From: BCD1 sp965230565
Lineage (GTDB): Bacteria > Bacteroidota > Bacteroidia > Chitinophagales > Saprospiraceae
DNA: 64,000 nt
NCBI GenBank assembly: GCA_965230565.1
Contig: CBDDLH010000015.1
Span: forward strand, 682,001-746,000
Reading direction: 5' to 3'
A model generated the notes under the pieces. The model had not been told where the DNA came from, did no database searches, and saw nothing but the letters and a program-made list of their open reading frames with translations. Position 1 is the first letter of the stretch. Each line of letters starts with the position of its first letter. A program made the position numbers and the translations under genes. Positions 47,291-57,031 of this stretch are shown here, one piece after another.

Positions 47291-48284
47291 ATGGTAAAAA
47301 GATTTACCTTGCTTTTGATTGTCCTGACCTTCCTGACAACTTCAAAAAATATGGCGCAGCAACCTTTTGGTAAAGAACCTCTTCGTCCATACTTATTCCA
47401 TCGTAGCCATGGATCCTGAAACCGGAGAGATGGGCGCTGCAGTTCAGTCGCACTGGTTCTCTGTAGGTACGATCGTAATTTGGGGAGAAGCAGAAGTAGG
47501 CGTAGTAGCTACACAGTCCTTTGTGAATCCGGCCTATGGTCCCAACGGGCTTGCATTAATGAAAATGGGATTTTCAGCAGAGGAAGCCCTGAATATGTTA
47601 TTGAAAAAAGATGAGGCCAGGGAAGTCAGACAAGTCGCCTTTTTAGATACGAAAGGAAATGTTGCTGCCCACACCGGGAATAATTGCATCGATTTTGCAG
47701 GAGATCAACAAGGAGAATTCTACTCCGTGCAGGCTAATCTCATGGAAAGCGAGAAGGTGTGGCCCATGATGGCCAAAGCTTTTGAAGGCTCCAAAGAAAA
47801 ACCCTTGGCGGAAAGGCTTATTCTGGCACTGGAAGCAGCCCAGGAAGCCGGAGGTGACCTGAGAGGTAAACAATCCGCAGCCATTTTGGTAGTTGGGCCG
47901 GAAGCTACCGGCAATTCCTGGATTGACAGAAAAGTAGACCTGCGGGTCGAAGACCACCCTACTCCGGTAAAGGAACTCCGTCGATTACTCAAAGTCCACA
48001 CGGCCTACACACATATGAATAATGGAGACCTGGCCATCGAACATGGTGATGTTGATAAGGCGCTGAAGGAATACAGTGCCGCCGAAGCTATGTTTCCTGA
48101 CAATATCGAAATGAAGTACTGGCACGCCGTCAGCCTCGCCAATGTAGGCAAGGTGGAAGATGCGCTTCCCCTGTTTCAAACCTGCTTCAAAGCCAGTGAC
48201 AACTGGAAAACCGTCACCCGGAATATTGTTAAAAGCGGTATTCTGATTGTTTCTGAAAAGGATCTAAAGAAGATTTTGGAATGA
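47291..48284 (+). CDS. DUF1028 protein with TPR-like tail; signal peptide out of frame
   Basis: DUF1028 (Ntn-hydrolase-like) domain, marker TYSIVAMDPETGEMGAAVQS, then a C-terminal TPR-like segment (about the last 90 residues). A normal start ATG at 47291, 2 bp after the barrel gene, gives a signal peptide (MVKRFTLLLIVLTFLTTS...MAQQ) but that frame stops at 47417-47419. The domain lies in the +1 frame, open from a TTG at 47367 to 48284. So one base has been gained (or two lost) between about 47360 and 47395. Either the protein is no longer exported or the sequence is wrong. Substrate unknown. Confidence 0.82.
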
Positions 48285-48290
48285 TCCGAG

Positions 48291-48325
48291 TTGCTGGTTG
48301 CTGGTTGCTGGTTGCTGGTTGCTGG
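48291..48325. repeat. Heptamer tandem repeat (TTGCTGG)5
   Basis: Five perfect TTGCTGG copies directly after the DUF1028 gene. Shorter or variant copies lie at 49036-49049, 50407-50420 and 58867-58916. Confidence 0.9.
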
Positions 48326-48450
48326 TTAAATTACCATTAAATATTATTTTTAAAAAATAGTATTTACGGAATAAAGCATTCGTGTCATTATTCCCAAAAA
48401 TCATTCGTGTACCTGCCTGCTGACCCCAGGAAGGCAGGTTCGTGGCTCGC

Positions 48451-49014
48451 CTACTCCTTCAAAAATTCATCAGTAAAGTGTCCTTTGCCTTTTGGTTTTG
48501 AGAATTTAGCTGCATTATACTCCTTTGATTTTCCTTTGGGAATGGAAAGGCTTTGCCATTTGTCTCCGCAGATCATCTTCCCTAAAAAGACGATCTGCCC
48601 CACATGACTGGCATAATGGGCCAATTGACGATTAATGGCTTCTGTCACCGTATGCCCCTGGTTGCGAATGTAAATGATCCTATCCAGGTCTTCCGGGTTC
48701 AAGGGATTGATCGCACTGAAAAGACAATTCCAGCCTTCTTCCCATTTTTGATCCAACTGCTTCCGGGTTTTGATATCTGCCTCAAATTCTTCATCGCGTT
48801 TCCGCCATTGCTTCTCTCCGTCAGAGGTCAGAAAGTCCGTCCAGCGGGACATCATATTGCCCCACAAGTGTTTGACGATGATGGCAATGCTGTTGCTCTC
48901 CTCATTAAATTGCCAGAAAAGTTTTTCATCCGGCACCTGCGCCATGGTTTTAGTGCCGAGCATTTTGTAATAGTCAAATTGTTTGCGAATACTGGATAGG
49001 TAGGATTCCTGCAT
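48451..49014 (-). CDS. DUF1572/DinB-superfamily protein
   Basis: Cytoplasmic four-helix-bundle protein of 187 aa. His48 in IIVKHLWGNMMSRW and the HYASH pair in QLAHYASHVGQIVFLGK are the metal ligands of the DinB/DUF1572 fold, and the C-terminal KGHFTDEFLKE is typical of DUF1572. Members may be thiol- or metal-dependent enzymes; substrate unknown. It is separated from its neighbours by TTGCTGG repeats on both sides, and its strand is opposite to the STAND series. Confidence 0.88.
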   Translation of the reverse strand: MQESYLSSIRKQFDYYKMLGTKTMAQVPDEKLFWQFNEESNSIAIIVKHLWGNMMSRWTDFLTSDGEKQWRKRDEEFEADIKTRKQLDQKWEEGWNCLFSAINPLNPEDLDRIIYIRNQGHTVTEAINRQLAHYASHVGQIVFLGKMICGDKWQSLSIPKGKSKEYNAAKFSKPKGKGHFTDEFLKE

Positions 49015-49035
49015 GGGTGCTGATTTTGTTACTAG

Positions 49036-49049
49036 TTGCTGGTTGCTGG
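49036..49049. repeat. Heptamer repeat (TTGCTGG)2
   Basis: Two TTGCTGG copies between the DinB-like gene and the dockerin-like gene, preceded by the variant TTACTAG. Confidence 0.8.
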
Positions 49050-49079
49050 TAATTTAAACATTCAAATTACTTAAAAAGA

Positions 49080-50381
49080 TTAATTATTTGGCGTGGAAGA
49101 ACCATTTACATCGCCGATTTTTACACCGATGAAATTAAGGTTGAGTTCCTCCACTGTCGATTCGTTAATTACAATTACTTCCGGAAATTCTTCCTCTAAA
49201 GGAGCGGAAGGATTTTCAAAAACGTAAGAGGCATCCACAAACCGCCAGCTTGAATTATTGGGAAAATTTTCATTGATGCCGAGGATCAGCTTTCTGATTA
49301 AAATCAGGTCAAATACGGAGATTCCCCCGGAAGCGTTCACATCCGCTGCAATGATTTTATAAGGAGAATCAAGTGGTTGAATGCCTAATATATGTTTTTG
49401 GATTAAAACCATATCAAATGTACTTACGCCATTGGTTACATCAGCTTCCAGTGTAGGTGTTATCAAATATTCACCTGCCACTAATGGTTCAATTTCATAG
49501 GACCCATCCTGCCCTGTCAGGGTTTCCAATATAAGGTCTCCTGTTACCTGGACTGTTACTCCTTCGACACCTTCCTGCTCCTCTGTATGTATTTCCCCTC
49601 CAACATTTATAGTTGAAGGATAACCTCCACATCCGCTACCATTTGGTTGTTCCAAATAAACATAGGACAAAAAAGAATCATAATTAGCCCCTCCCATTGT
49701 CCCATCTGGCTGTAAAGCATAAGGATTAAAAGCATTGTCCCAATAAAAGATTCTTACAAATATGGTTTCGTCATCATTACAATCAAATACAATAACCTCA
49801 AGGGAATCCACCAGAGGAAAGACACTGCTCAAAAAATCGTCCTCTTTTAAAATAGAGAAGTTTAATGGTCCGGAACAATCAATATCCTGATTTAAAACAA
49901 AATCCAGGGCATTTCCTGTTGAACGACAACAACCATCAGGTTGGGGGGTCATTTGATAAGCTATTCCCCACTCTATTACCACCCCGGGCGCCACGCAATC
50001 CACCACACTAAACTCCATATTCGCCACTAGCGTATCACTCCCCTGTATTGCCGTCACCACAAAAGTATGCTGCCCAATAGGATAATTGCCCGAAATGATA
50101 TAACCCGGATAAACGCCACTCAAGCTTCCATATACATCCTCAACCGGCATTTCACCATCCAAAGAAATCTGGTGCGAAACAATGATACCTTCATTATTTT
50201 CAGCTGTCAGGCTAAAAGGAATACTCACTGAACCGGTGCAGCCGAGTGTATCAAAACTGCAAATGGGCTCCGGTGGGATAAAATCAAGCGTGATGGTTTG
50301 AGCCTCGGCTGGATTTTTGAATAACAATAGGCTCAGGAAAATCAAAGTCATGCTGAATGGAAAAGTAATCGTTTTCTTCAT
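49080..50381 (-). CDS. Secreted dockerin-like surface protein
   Basis: Exported protein of 433 aa (signal peptide ends PAEAQ). The N-terminal half is beta-rich and unrecognised (contains GCCRSTGNALDF). Residues about 265-320 are a carboxypeptidase-regulatory-like beta domain (GVEGVTVQVTGD...GSYEIEPLVAGEYLI), then a dockerin type I-like module with NGVSTFDMVLIQKHILG and AADVNASGGISVFDLILIRKLILG, ending KIGDVNGS. It is a paralogue of the next gene upstream on the same strand. A cohesin partner is not seen in the window. Confidence 0.8.
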   Translation of the reverse strand: MKKTITFPFSMTLIFLSLLLFKNPAEAQTITLDFIPPEPICSFDTLGCTGSVSIPFSLTAENNEGIIVSHQISLDGEMPVEDVYGSLSGVYPGYIISGNYPIGQHTFVVTAIQGSDTLVANMEFSVVDCVAPGVVIEWGIAYQMTPQPDGCCRSTGNALDFVLNQDIDCSGPLNFSILKEDDFLSSVFPLVDSLEVIVFDCNDDETIFVRIFYWDNAFNPYALQPDGTMGGANYDSFLSYVYLEQPNGSGCGGYPSTINVGGEIHTEEQEGVEGVTVQVTGDLILETLTGQDGSYEIEPLVAGEYLITPTLEADVTNGVSTFDMVLIQKHILGIQPLDSPYKIIAADVNASGGISVFDLILIRKLILGINENFPNNSSWRFVDASYVFENPSAPLEEEFPEVIVINESTVEELNLNFIGVKIGDVNGSSTPNN

Positions 50382-50406
50382 GGGAATTTTTGTTATTGGT
50401 TACAAG

Positions 50407-50420
50407 TTGCTGGTTGCTGG
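50407..50420. repeat. Heptamer repeat (TTGCTGG)2
   Basis: Two TTGCTGG copies after the variant TTACAAG, just upstream of the dockerin-like gene. Confidence 0.8.
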
Positions 50421-50507
50421 CCGCTTCGACAAGGTGAGGCAAAACCTTGAAAAAAACTCTTTGACACTGTGTCTACCGTGGGCCGTCCGTCGTCTACCGT
50501 ATAACCG

Positions 50508-51110
50508 TCAATTCGGCGAGGCCGACCCATTCACATCCCCAATCTTGATGGCAATGAAATTGACTTCGACATCCCCGAAAACAGGGCTGATATTAATAAA
50601 ATCCGGAATTTCTGTAACCCAGGGATTTGTCGGATCGGGAAAGATAAAACTTTCGGGTAGAAATCGCCAGGAAGTATTATCGGGAAATTCATCTTCCATT
50701 CCGTAGATAGCTTCCATGATGGCAATCATATCCGCTTCGGTAATGGTCTCACTGTTATTTACATCTGCAGCGATCATTTTATAAGGAGAATCCAACAATT
50801 GCACACCCAATATATGCTTGGACATAAGCACCAGATCAAAGGTAGAGATCCCATTAAAAATAGGTCCTTCTATACTCGGCCAGACATTGCAATCCAACCC
50901 GGCCGGAACATTCTCAAAAACAAAAAAGCCCGAAGCATCCGTAGTGTCCGAATAACCGGGCACACAGGACAAAGTGACAACTACCCCTTCCAGGCCTTCA
51001 TCCTCTTCGGTTGTAATAGTTCCGTAAATATTTTGTGCAGTAGCAAAAGGTAAGTAAAACAGGAATAAACACAGCAGTCCCCAAATTGGTTTTAGGTTAA
51101 TAGAATTCAT
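50508..51110 (-). CDS. Secreted dockerin-like surface protein, short paralogue
   Basis: Exported protein of 200 aa (signal peptide ends PFATAQ). A carboxypeptidase-regulatory-like domain (about 28-95, GLEGVVVTLSCVPGYSDTTDASGFF) is followed by the same dockerin-like module as the 49080-50381 gene: NGISTFDLVLMSKHILGVQLLDSPYKMIAADVN, ending KIGDVNGSASPN. The second helix (ITEADMIAIMEAIYG) differs. The pair likely arose by duplication, as both are minus strand and 127 bp apart. Confidence 0.8.
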   Translation of the reverse strand: MNSINLKPIWGLLCLFLFYLPFATAQNIYGTITTEEDEGLEGVVVTLSCVPGYSDTTDASGFFVFENVPAGLDCNVWPSIEGPIFNGISTFDLVLMSKHILGVQLLDSPYKMIAADVNNSETITEADMIAIMEAIYGMEDEFPDNTSWRFLPESFIFPDPTNPWVTEIPDFINISPVFGDVEVNFIAIKIGDVNGSASPN

Positions 51111-51400
51111 GAGATTTGTTTTGTTTAGGTTCTAAAATTAAGGGGTTTTCGCTTTCAATGCAAGTGTATTGTTTTTAGCAGAATAATAATATCCTGACAA
51201 CTTTTTAAATACCCCCATGCAAAAAGTCCGTATCCCCGGCCTATGATTGTAGGTCTTAATTACATTTATTTGGATTCATAAATACTCACAGTCAACTGGT
51301 ACTAAATACTGGTACTATCTGAAGACTGTCGACTACCGACTGAAAACTTGTCTTTCAAATTACCAAACAAAACACCCCAACCTATTTTATCAGATGATTT

Positions 51401-51431
51401 TTTGTCAGGTTTGATCTTTGACCTATCTTGG
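51401..51431 (+). promoter_or_regulatory. Candidate promoter of the VCBS/ASPIC gene
   Basis: TTTG (51401-51404), a 19-nt spacer and TATCTTGG (51424-51431) fit the TTTG-N19-21-TAnnTTTG model apart from one base in the -7. It ends 47 bp before the ATG at 51479. Confidence 0.45.
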
Positions 51432-51478
51432 GAAACATTTCCGTACAAAATTATTTTCCTCACATTCAAATAGACAAA

Positions 51479-54316
51479 ATGCAACGATTCTACACCTCTG
51501 TAAAAATCTTATTGTTCCTGTTTTTAGCAGGACAATTGAATGCCCAAATCTCGTTCTCCAACAGAAATGACATGCTCACCAACAGCAACTTCCACAGTGG
51601 AGTAGCGATCACGGTAGCTGATATGAATAACGACGGGCTTGACGACATCTGCCGCATGAATAATGGTAATTTCGTGGAAATTCAGCACCAGTTACCCGGC
51701 GGCAACGGATTCTCAAGTTTGTCTGTAATGCCTGTTAATGGCGGAAGCCAGTGGAGTATGTGCGCCGGTGATATAGACAACAACGGATACACCGATATTC
51801 TCGCCGGTGGTTATTATGATGAAATCAAAATCTTGACTGCCAATAGCGATGGATCAACCTATACTTCTCAATATATGCCGGGAGCAACCATTTTTGCCCA
51901 ATGTTCCAATATGGCGGATATCAACAATGATGGTTTCCTCGACCTTTTTGTTTGCCATGACGATGCGGAAAGCCGTATCTGGGGAAATAACGGAGATGGT
52001 ACCTTCTTCGAAGCGGACGACTGGATCGATATGACTACTGTACCAGCATCTGACAATTCAGGTAACTATGGCAGTATCTGGACGGATTTTGATAATGATG
52101 GGGACATCGACCTCTACATCGCCAAATGCCGTGGTGGGGTAAGTGATCCGACAGATCCACGCCGCATCAACGCTCTTTTCGTAAACGATGGAGAAAATAA
52201 TTATACCGAAGCCGCTGAAGAATATGGCCTCAAAATCGGTGCTCAATCCTGGACAGCGGATTTTAACGACATCGATAATGACGGAGACCTGGATTGTTTA
52301 GTGACCAATCACGATGTTGCCAATATGCTGCTGGAAAATGATGGCACCGGCCACTTCACAGATATCTCAGAAGAAGCTGGCATTATCGGCAGCCAATTCC
52401 CTATCCAGGGAGTTATGCGTGATTTTGACAATGACGGATTTGTGGATATCATGATCGCAGGAGGAGACCATGAATTGTATCGCAATAATGGAAACAAGAC
52501 CTTCACCCTCGTGGAAGGGCTTTTTAATAATAATGACATGGAATCCTATGCCATCGGTGACCTGAACAGCGACGGATACCTGGACATTTACGGGGGCTAT
52601 GCCGAAATTTATACCAATCCATCTAATATTGACGACGTATTGTGGATCAACGATGGTGGAGAAAACCACTATTTATCTGTAAGACTTGTGGGGACCGAAA
52701 GTAATCGTGGCGGTGTAGGATCAAGACTGGAAATTTATGGTCCCTGGGGCATACAGATCCGTGAGATCAGATCCGGGGAAAGTTACGGCATCCAGAATTC
52801 TCTGAATGCCCATTTTGGCCTGGGAACTCATGCTATGGTGGATTCCCTTATCGTCAGGTGGCCATCTGGCATCGTTGACAAATATGATAATGTGGAGTCT
52901 AACCAATTGATCACCATAATTGAAAACAACTGTATTTCTCCTTCAGCGGAAATTGCCCTTGACGGTGCAACAACCATCTGCCCGGGCGAAAGTACTACCC
53001 TTTCTGCTCCTGACGGGTTTGAATACTTCTGGTCAACTGGTGAAAATACACAGGCCATTGAAGTAACCGCGCAAGGAAGTTACAACGTCACCATCGATGA
53101 CGGCACCGGATGTCAGGGCGTGTCTGCAGCCATCCAAATTATTGTCAATCCGGATAATACGCCCATGATCTCCATGGAAGGGGATCTGACGCAATGCCAG
53201 GGTGGCACCATTACATTGACCTCAACGGAAGCAGATTCCTATTTGTGGTCCACAGGCGAAACCACCCAATCTATTGAAGTATCCGGAACAGACATATACA
53301 GCGTCACCGTTCCGGGATTGTGTCAGGAATTCACCTCACCTGAAGTTAATCCGGGTGTTGCAGTACTGTATCCTGATCTGCCGGTTGTGGACAATGACAC
53401 GCTTTATGAGATCGGCTCTACCCTTCTGACAGCAGGCGGAGATAGTTTGACCTGGTACGATGCGCTTGGCAATGTTTTGGGTACAGAAAGTACTTATGAA
53501 ACACCGGAGTTGATGGAAACAACTTCCTACTTTGTCACCAACACCCAGGCTTTCGAGGAAAACTTCTTCACAGGTATGGAAACTCCTTCTGCCTCTACTC
53601 CTTACAGCGGAGGCCAGTATAACGGAGAGATCATTTTTGATGCTATCGACCCCTTTATCCTCAGAAGCGTAACAGTTTATACCGACACACCCGGAGAACG
53701 TATTATTGAATTACGGGACAGCGATGGGAATGTACTTTCAGCCCAGAGCTTTAATGCTACGGAAGGACAACAAGTGGTTTTTCTGAATTTCGAAATTCCT
53801 CAGGGTACTGATCTCATTCTCACCACAAATTCAGAACAGAACCAAAATACTTTGGGAACCAATTCTCCAAGGTTTCAAAGAAGTAATATGGATGTGGCCT
53901 ATCCTTACATTGTAGATAATGTAGCTGAACTCAAAACATCCAATTACGGAATTGAATACTACTACTATTTCTATAATTGGGAGATTAAAACCATTGGCAA
54001 GCTGTGTACAAGTGAAGCGGTAGAAGTTATCGTTGAATTGGTGCTGGTCGGGACCGAAGACCTCGACAGGCCTGAAAGCATTTCCGTTTTCCCGAACCCT
54101 TCTTCCGGCCAATTCACGCTTGAACTAAAAGAAATGCCTAAGCAAGGAGATCGTATCAATATTTACAATTTTGCAGGAGCATTAGTCCAGACAAAAGTGA
54201 TAGAAGGCGGTTCTTTGTTGCAGGAAGTAATCCTTAATAATAAAGCTGCCGGGTTGTACACGATCGAATTTGTAAGTGGTAATAAAGTGTATTCCGGGAA
54301 AGTTGTGATTGAGTAA
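51479..54316 (+). CDS. Secreted VCBS/FG-GAP, ASPIC/UnbV and Ig-like protein with T9SS tail
   Basis: Extracellular protein of 945 aa from the ATG at 51479 (signal peptide ends QLNAQ). At least seven VCBS/FG-GAP repeats (DMNNDGLDD, DIDNNGYTD, DINNDGFLD, DFDNDGDID, DIDNDGDLD, DFDNDGFVD, DLNSDGYLD) make a calcium-binding propeller. An ASPIC/UnbV domain follows (GGVGSRLEIYGPWGIQ), then two Ig/PKD-like modules (YFWSTGENTQ, YLWSTGETTQ) and a type A sorting domain (SVFPNPSSGQFTLEL to YSGKVVIE). Probably a large surface adhesin. Confidence 0.92.
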   Translation: MQRFYTSVKILLFLFLAGQLNAQISFSNRNDMLTNSNFHSGVAITVADMNNDGLDDICRMNNGNFVEIQHQLPGGNGFSSLSVMPVNGGSQWSMCAGDIDNNGYTDILAGGYYDEIKILTANSDGSTYTSQYMPGATIFAQCSNMADINNDGFLDLFVCHDDAESRIWGNNGDGTFFEADDWIDMTTVPASDNSGNYGSIWTDFDNDGDIDLYIAKCRGGVSDPTDPRRINALFVNDGENNYTEAAEEYGLKIGAQSWTADFNDIDNDGDLDCLVTNHDVANMLLENDGTGHFTDISEEAGIIGSQFPIQGVMRDFDNDGFVDIMIAGGDHELYRNNGNKTFTLVEGLFNNNDMESYAIGDLNSDGYLDIYGGYAEIYTNPSNIDDVLWINDGGENHYLSVRLVGTESNRGGVGSRLEIYGPWGIQIREIRSGESYGIQNSLNAHFGLGTHAMVDSLIVRWPSGIVDKYDNVESNQLITIIENNCISPSAEIALDGATTICPGESTTLSAPDGFEYFWSTGENTQAIEVTAQGSYNVTIDDGTGCQGVSAAIQIIVNPDNTPMISMEGDLTQCQGGTITLTSTEADSYLWSTGETTQSIEVSGTDIYSVTVPGLCQEFTSPEVNPGVAVLYPDLPVVDNDTLYEIGSTLLTAGGDSLTWYDALGNVLGTESTYETPELMETTSYFVTNTQAFEENFFTGMETPSASTPYSGGQYNGEIIFDAIDPFILRSVTVYTDTPGERIIELRDSDGNVLSAQSFNATEGQQVVFLNFEIPQGTDLILTTNSEQNQNTLGTNSPRFQRSNMDVAYPYIVDNVAELKTSNYGIEYYYYFYNWEIKTIGKLCTSEAVEVIVELVLVGTEDLDRPESISVFPNPSSGQFTLELKEMPKQGDRINIYNFAGALVQTKVIEGGSLLQEVILNNKAAGLYTIEFVSGNKVYSGKVVIE

Positions 54317-54336
54317 GATTTTCGTCCTTTCCTAAT

Positions 54337-54374
54337 AAAAAAAGCGGACCCGGAATTTCGGATCCGCTTTTTTT
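54337..54374 (+). terminator. Rho-independent terminator, likely bidirectional
   Basis: AAAAAAAGCGGA pairs with TCCGCTTTTTTT around a 14-nt loop between convergent genes. It has A and T runs on both strands, so it can stop transcripts from either side. Confidence 0.88.
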
Positions 54375-54441
54375 ATTCCTATTGCCCGCCAGGACTCTCA
54401 TATCCGATGCGGCTTTGGTGCAGGAATCCTGTCCGACATAA

Positions 54442-56394
54442 TCAAAAGACAATCCTCCTGGAAATAACTCCTCGTTCCGTTTCAACTTTTACCACAAACA
54501 CTCCTTTTTGAGTCAATTGTATTGCTCTTCGATTTCCATCCCATGATTTAATCAGTTGTCCATTCAGATTAAACACCTCCACACTAATCACCGAAATTTC
54601 TCCAGGAATATCAAACATTACTTTCCCGTCCACAGCCGGATTCGGATACAAAACATATCCATCTGTTTGCGGATCATTAATGCTGTTCACTTCCGGAATA
54701 AACAAATTAGCCAGCAACTGCTGCTTGATCAAAACAGGTTCACGGTCAGCATTGTAGAACATCTCCTCAAATAATTCTACTTCAGGAGTATTGATCGCAA
54801 ACAATTCACTCACCCACCTTGGAGGCAGCGTCTGATAATGGACTTTGACGGAGGCGTTGACATACCCATCATACCCGTTCATCGGTATATGGAAGTGCAC
54901 GATATCCCCTCCTGTTCCTTCTTCACCATTTTCATTTTTATTAAAGTCCGGATCAAGCAATGCAGTACCGGCAATAACGGTGGTATCATAAACTACATCA
55001 TCTGTGGTAAAACCAAGTGGAGGTAAACGATTATCTTTGCCGGGAGCGTCTGCACGTTCCAAAACTGTTGTAAAATCCCCGTTTACATCAATAGGTACCA
55101 ATTGGTAAATCTGCACCTGGTCCTCCTGGGTAATGACGTTATAATGAGGTTCATAATTCTCATCGTGCCCTATTACCTCATAATCTTCATCCATTTTTCC
55201 GGAATGAAAGAGCGAGTCTCCGGCTTCTGAAGTCACTAAAAACTCGACAAATGCTCTACGGCTGTTATATCCGGAAGGGAATTTATGTCCGGCCCTATTA
55301 ACCAGCTCCAGGTCGAAAAAGGCCGTATCATTTTCCGCACCTTCAAAACTCAAGGAAAGGTTTAAAGTCTGGGTCTTGAGCATGGTTAGAGTCTTGGCAA
55401 TAGTCTCATTAAAAGCCGATACTTTTCCATCTAATCCAAGGGTATCCCGGTTGTTTTTCATCAGGTTTAACATGAATGTATTCGCACCGGTCAGATCATG
55501 CAATCCATAAGGCACACGCCCTTCGATTTTCATATTATCGGAAGAAATGACCACAGGTTCCTCCAGCCGGGGCATGTGACAGGCCTGGCAGGTAATATTT
55601 TCATCATTGTAGGTTGAATTAAGCCATTCATGATAAGTAGCTTGCTCCACAAATTCATTTCCTGTAGGTTGTCCTTCCAAATCTACTGAATGAGTGATCA
55701 GGGTATGACAAGAAGCGCAGACTCCTGCATCAGTCATATGAGGTCCATAAGCAGGAGTAAATCCAACATACAACTCCATTGGGGCCTCAAAAGGACCGGG
55801 ATATGGTCCATATATCACCCTCGTAGTATCAAATATCATGAATCCTGTATTGTGATCCCCAATGTCTGTGGAACTCATCTTGTGGCAAACCGCACAGGAA
55901 ACGCCATCCAATGCGATGGTATCACTTTGCATCTCCTCAATGGTATAGTGCTCAGCGCCTGCATACATAGCATTATAATGCCCCATAGGGGCGTGGCAAC
56001 TGGTGCAAAGGGTTTGCAACTCATTAGAGTGCCCGGGATTAACCGTAATTTCATGGCTTACTTTGGCCAACCAAAAAGGATCCTTGGCGGACATCCCCAT
56101 CATTGACGTTGACCAGTCATCATACATATTCACATCATTACCAAAAAAGTCAACAAGGGCGTTCCCATTGGGGTCAAATCCATGGCAGGCAACACATTCC
56201 GAAGAAGTAGGGAAGATTTTGGTACTATCTACATTTGGAGGAGGAGGTGGGCTGAGAAACTGTGTATGACCGGCGGGAATTTTTAATTTTTTTCCCATAA
56301 CATAATCGGCCTGCGTATAGTTTTTTATGGATAGAAAAGCGAATCCGAAAGCAGCAATGGCTATTCCGTACTTCAAGGAGGTTTTGAGATTCAT
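54442..56394 (-). CDS. Pentaheme c-type cytochrome with T9SS sorting domain
   Basis: Protein of 650 aa from the ATG at 56394 (MNLKTSLKYGIAIAAFGFAFL, signal anchor or signal peptide). Five CxxCH sites bind heme c: CVACH (67-71), CTSCH (130-134), CAVCH (167-171), CASCH (226-230) and CQACH (269-273). Many distal histidines are available as axial ligands. Residues about 350-560 are a beta domain with NRAGHKFPSGYNSRRAF, a motif seen in cytochrome-c554-like proteins. The last 80 residues (VLYPNPAVDGKVMFDIPG to VISRRIVF) are a type A T9SS tail, so the mature cytochrome should be moved to the cell surface. Confidence 0.92.
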   Translation of the reverse strand: MNLKTSLKYGIAIAAFGFAFLSIKNYTQADYVMGKKLKIPAGHTQFLSPPPPPNVDSTKIFPTSSECVACHGFDPNGNALVDFFGNDVNMYDDWSTSMMGMSAKDPFWLAKVSHEITVNPGHSNELQTLCTSCHAPMGHYNAMYAGAEHYTIEEMQSDTIALDGVSCAVCHKMSSTDIGDHNTGFMIFDTTRVIYGPYPGPFEAPMELYVGFTPAYGPHMTDAGVCASCHTLITHSVDLEGQPTGNEFVEQATYHEWLNSTYNDENITCQACHMPRLEEPVVISSDNMKIEGRVPYGLHDLTGANTFMLNLMKNNRDTLGLDGKVSAFNETIAKTLTMLKTQTLNLSLSFEGAENDTAFFDLELVNRAGHKFPSGYNSRRAFVEFLVTSEAGDSLFHSGKMDEDYEVIGHDENYEPHYNVITQEDQVQIYQLVPIDVNGDFTTVLERADAPGKDNRLPPLGFTTDDVVYDTTVIAGTALLDPDFNKNENGEEGTGGDIVHFHIPMNGYDGYVNASVKVHYQTLPPRWVSELFAINTPEVELFEEMFYNADREPVLIKQQLLANLFIPEVNSINDPQTDGYVLYPNPAVDGKVMFDIPGEISVISVEVFNLNGQLIKSWDGNRRAIQLTQKGVFVVKVETERGVISRRIVF

Positions 56395-56536
56395 GAATTT
56401 GTATTTTCCGTTAAGTAGATGATCGTTAAAGCACAACCCAATGTCAAGGATTAAAAATCCTAAAATTATTATATTTTTGTTCTTTATTTCTAAAAATCCA
56501 CGACATTATTTGTCAGCCACCATCGCAAACAAAACT

Positions 56537-57007
56537 ATGGAAAAACTCGATTCACTCAATCAGGTAGCAGAATTTCACAACACTTTCGGACACCCGGTCG
56601 AACCCAACCCGATCATTCCTGCTGAGAAAAGATGCAAGTTACGTGTCGCATTACTTGCTGAAGAACTGGACGAACTCAAAAAAGCCATTGATGACAGAGA
56701 CATCGTTGAAATCGCAGATGCGCTTTGTGATTTACAATACGTCCTTTCCGGTGCTGTGCTTGAATTTGGCTTAGGTGAAAAATTCGGAGCTTTATTTGAT
56801 GAAGTGCAACGCTCCAATATGAGTAAGACCTGCAATAGCCTGGAAGAAGCCGAGGCTACTCAAAAACATTATAAGGAAACGAGAGGCTTCGATAGCTTTA
56901 TTGAAAAATCGGGCGATCACTACCTGGTTTACAGAACTGAGGATCATAAGACGCTGAAATCCATTAACTATTCTCCTGCGGACCTGGATAGTATTTTAGA
57001 GAAATAG
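56537..57007 (+). CDS. MazG/PRA-PH-like nucleotide pyrophosphohydrolase
   Basis: All-alpha NTP pyrophosphohydrolase-like protein of 156 aa (start ATG 56537, MEKLDSLNQVAEFHNTF). The metal-binding pattern EELDELKKAI with DIVEIADALCDLQYVLSG (ExxE...ExxD type) is complete, so the protein should be active on a nucleoside or related triphosphate. It resembles stand-alone MazG-like proteins that clean up non-canonical nucleotides. A longer start (56441) is less likely because it adds a hydrophobic leader absent in the family. The MITE-bearing palindrome follows directly. Confidence 0.87.
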   Translation: MEKLDSLNQVAEFHNTFGHPVEPNPIIPAEKRCKLRVALLAEELDELKKAIDDRDIVEIADALCDLQYVLSGAVLEFGLGEKFGALFDEVQRSNMSKTCNSLEEAEATQKHYKETRGFDSFIEKSGDHYLVYRTEDHKTLKSINYSPADLDSILEK

Positions 57008-57031
57008 GAAGGAGGACGCGGAGTTTTTTTT

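Noticed and set aside
48291..48325. TTGCTGG array as a CRISPR array
   Set aside because: Units are 7 bp with no spacers.
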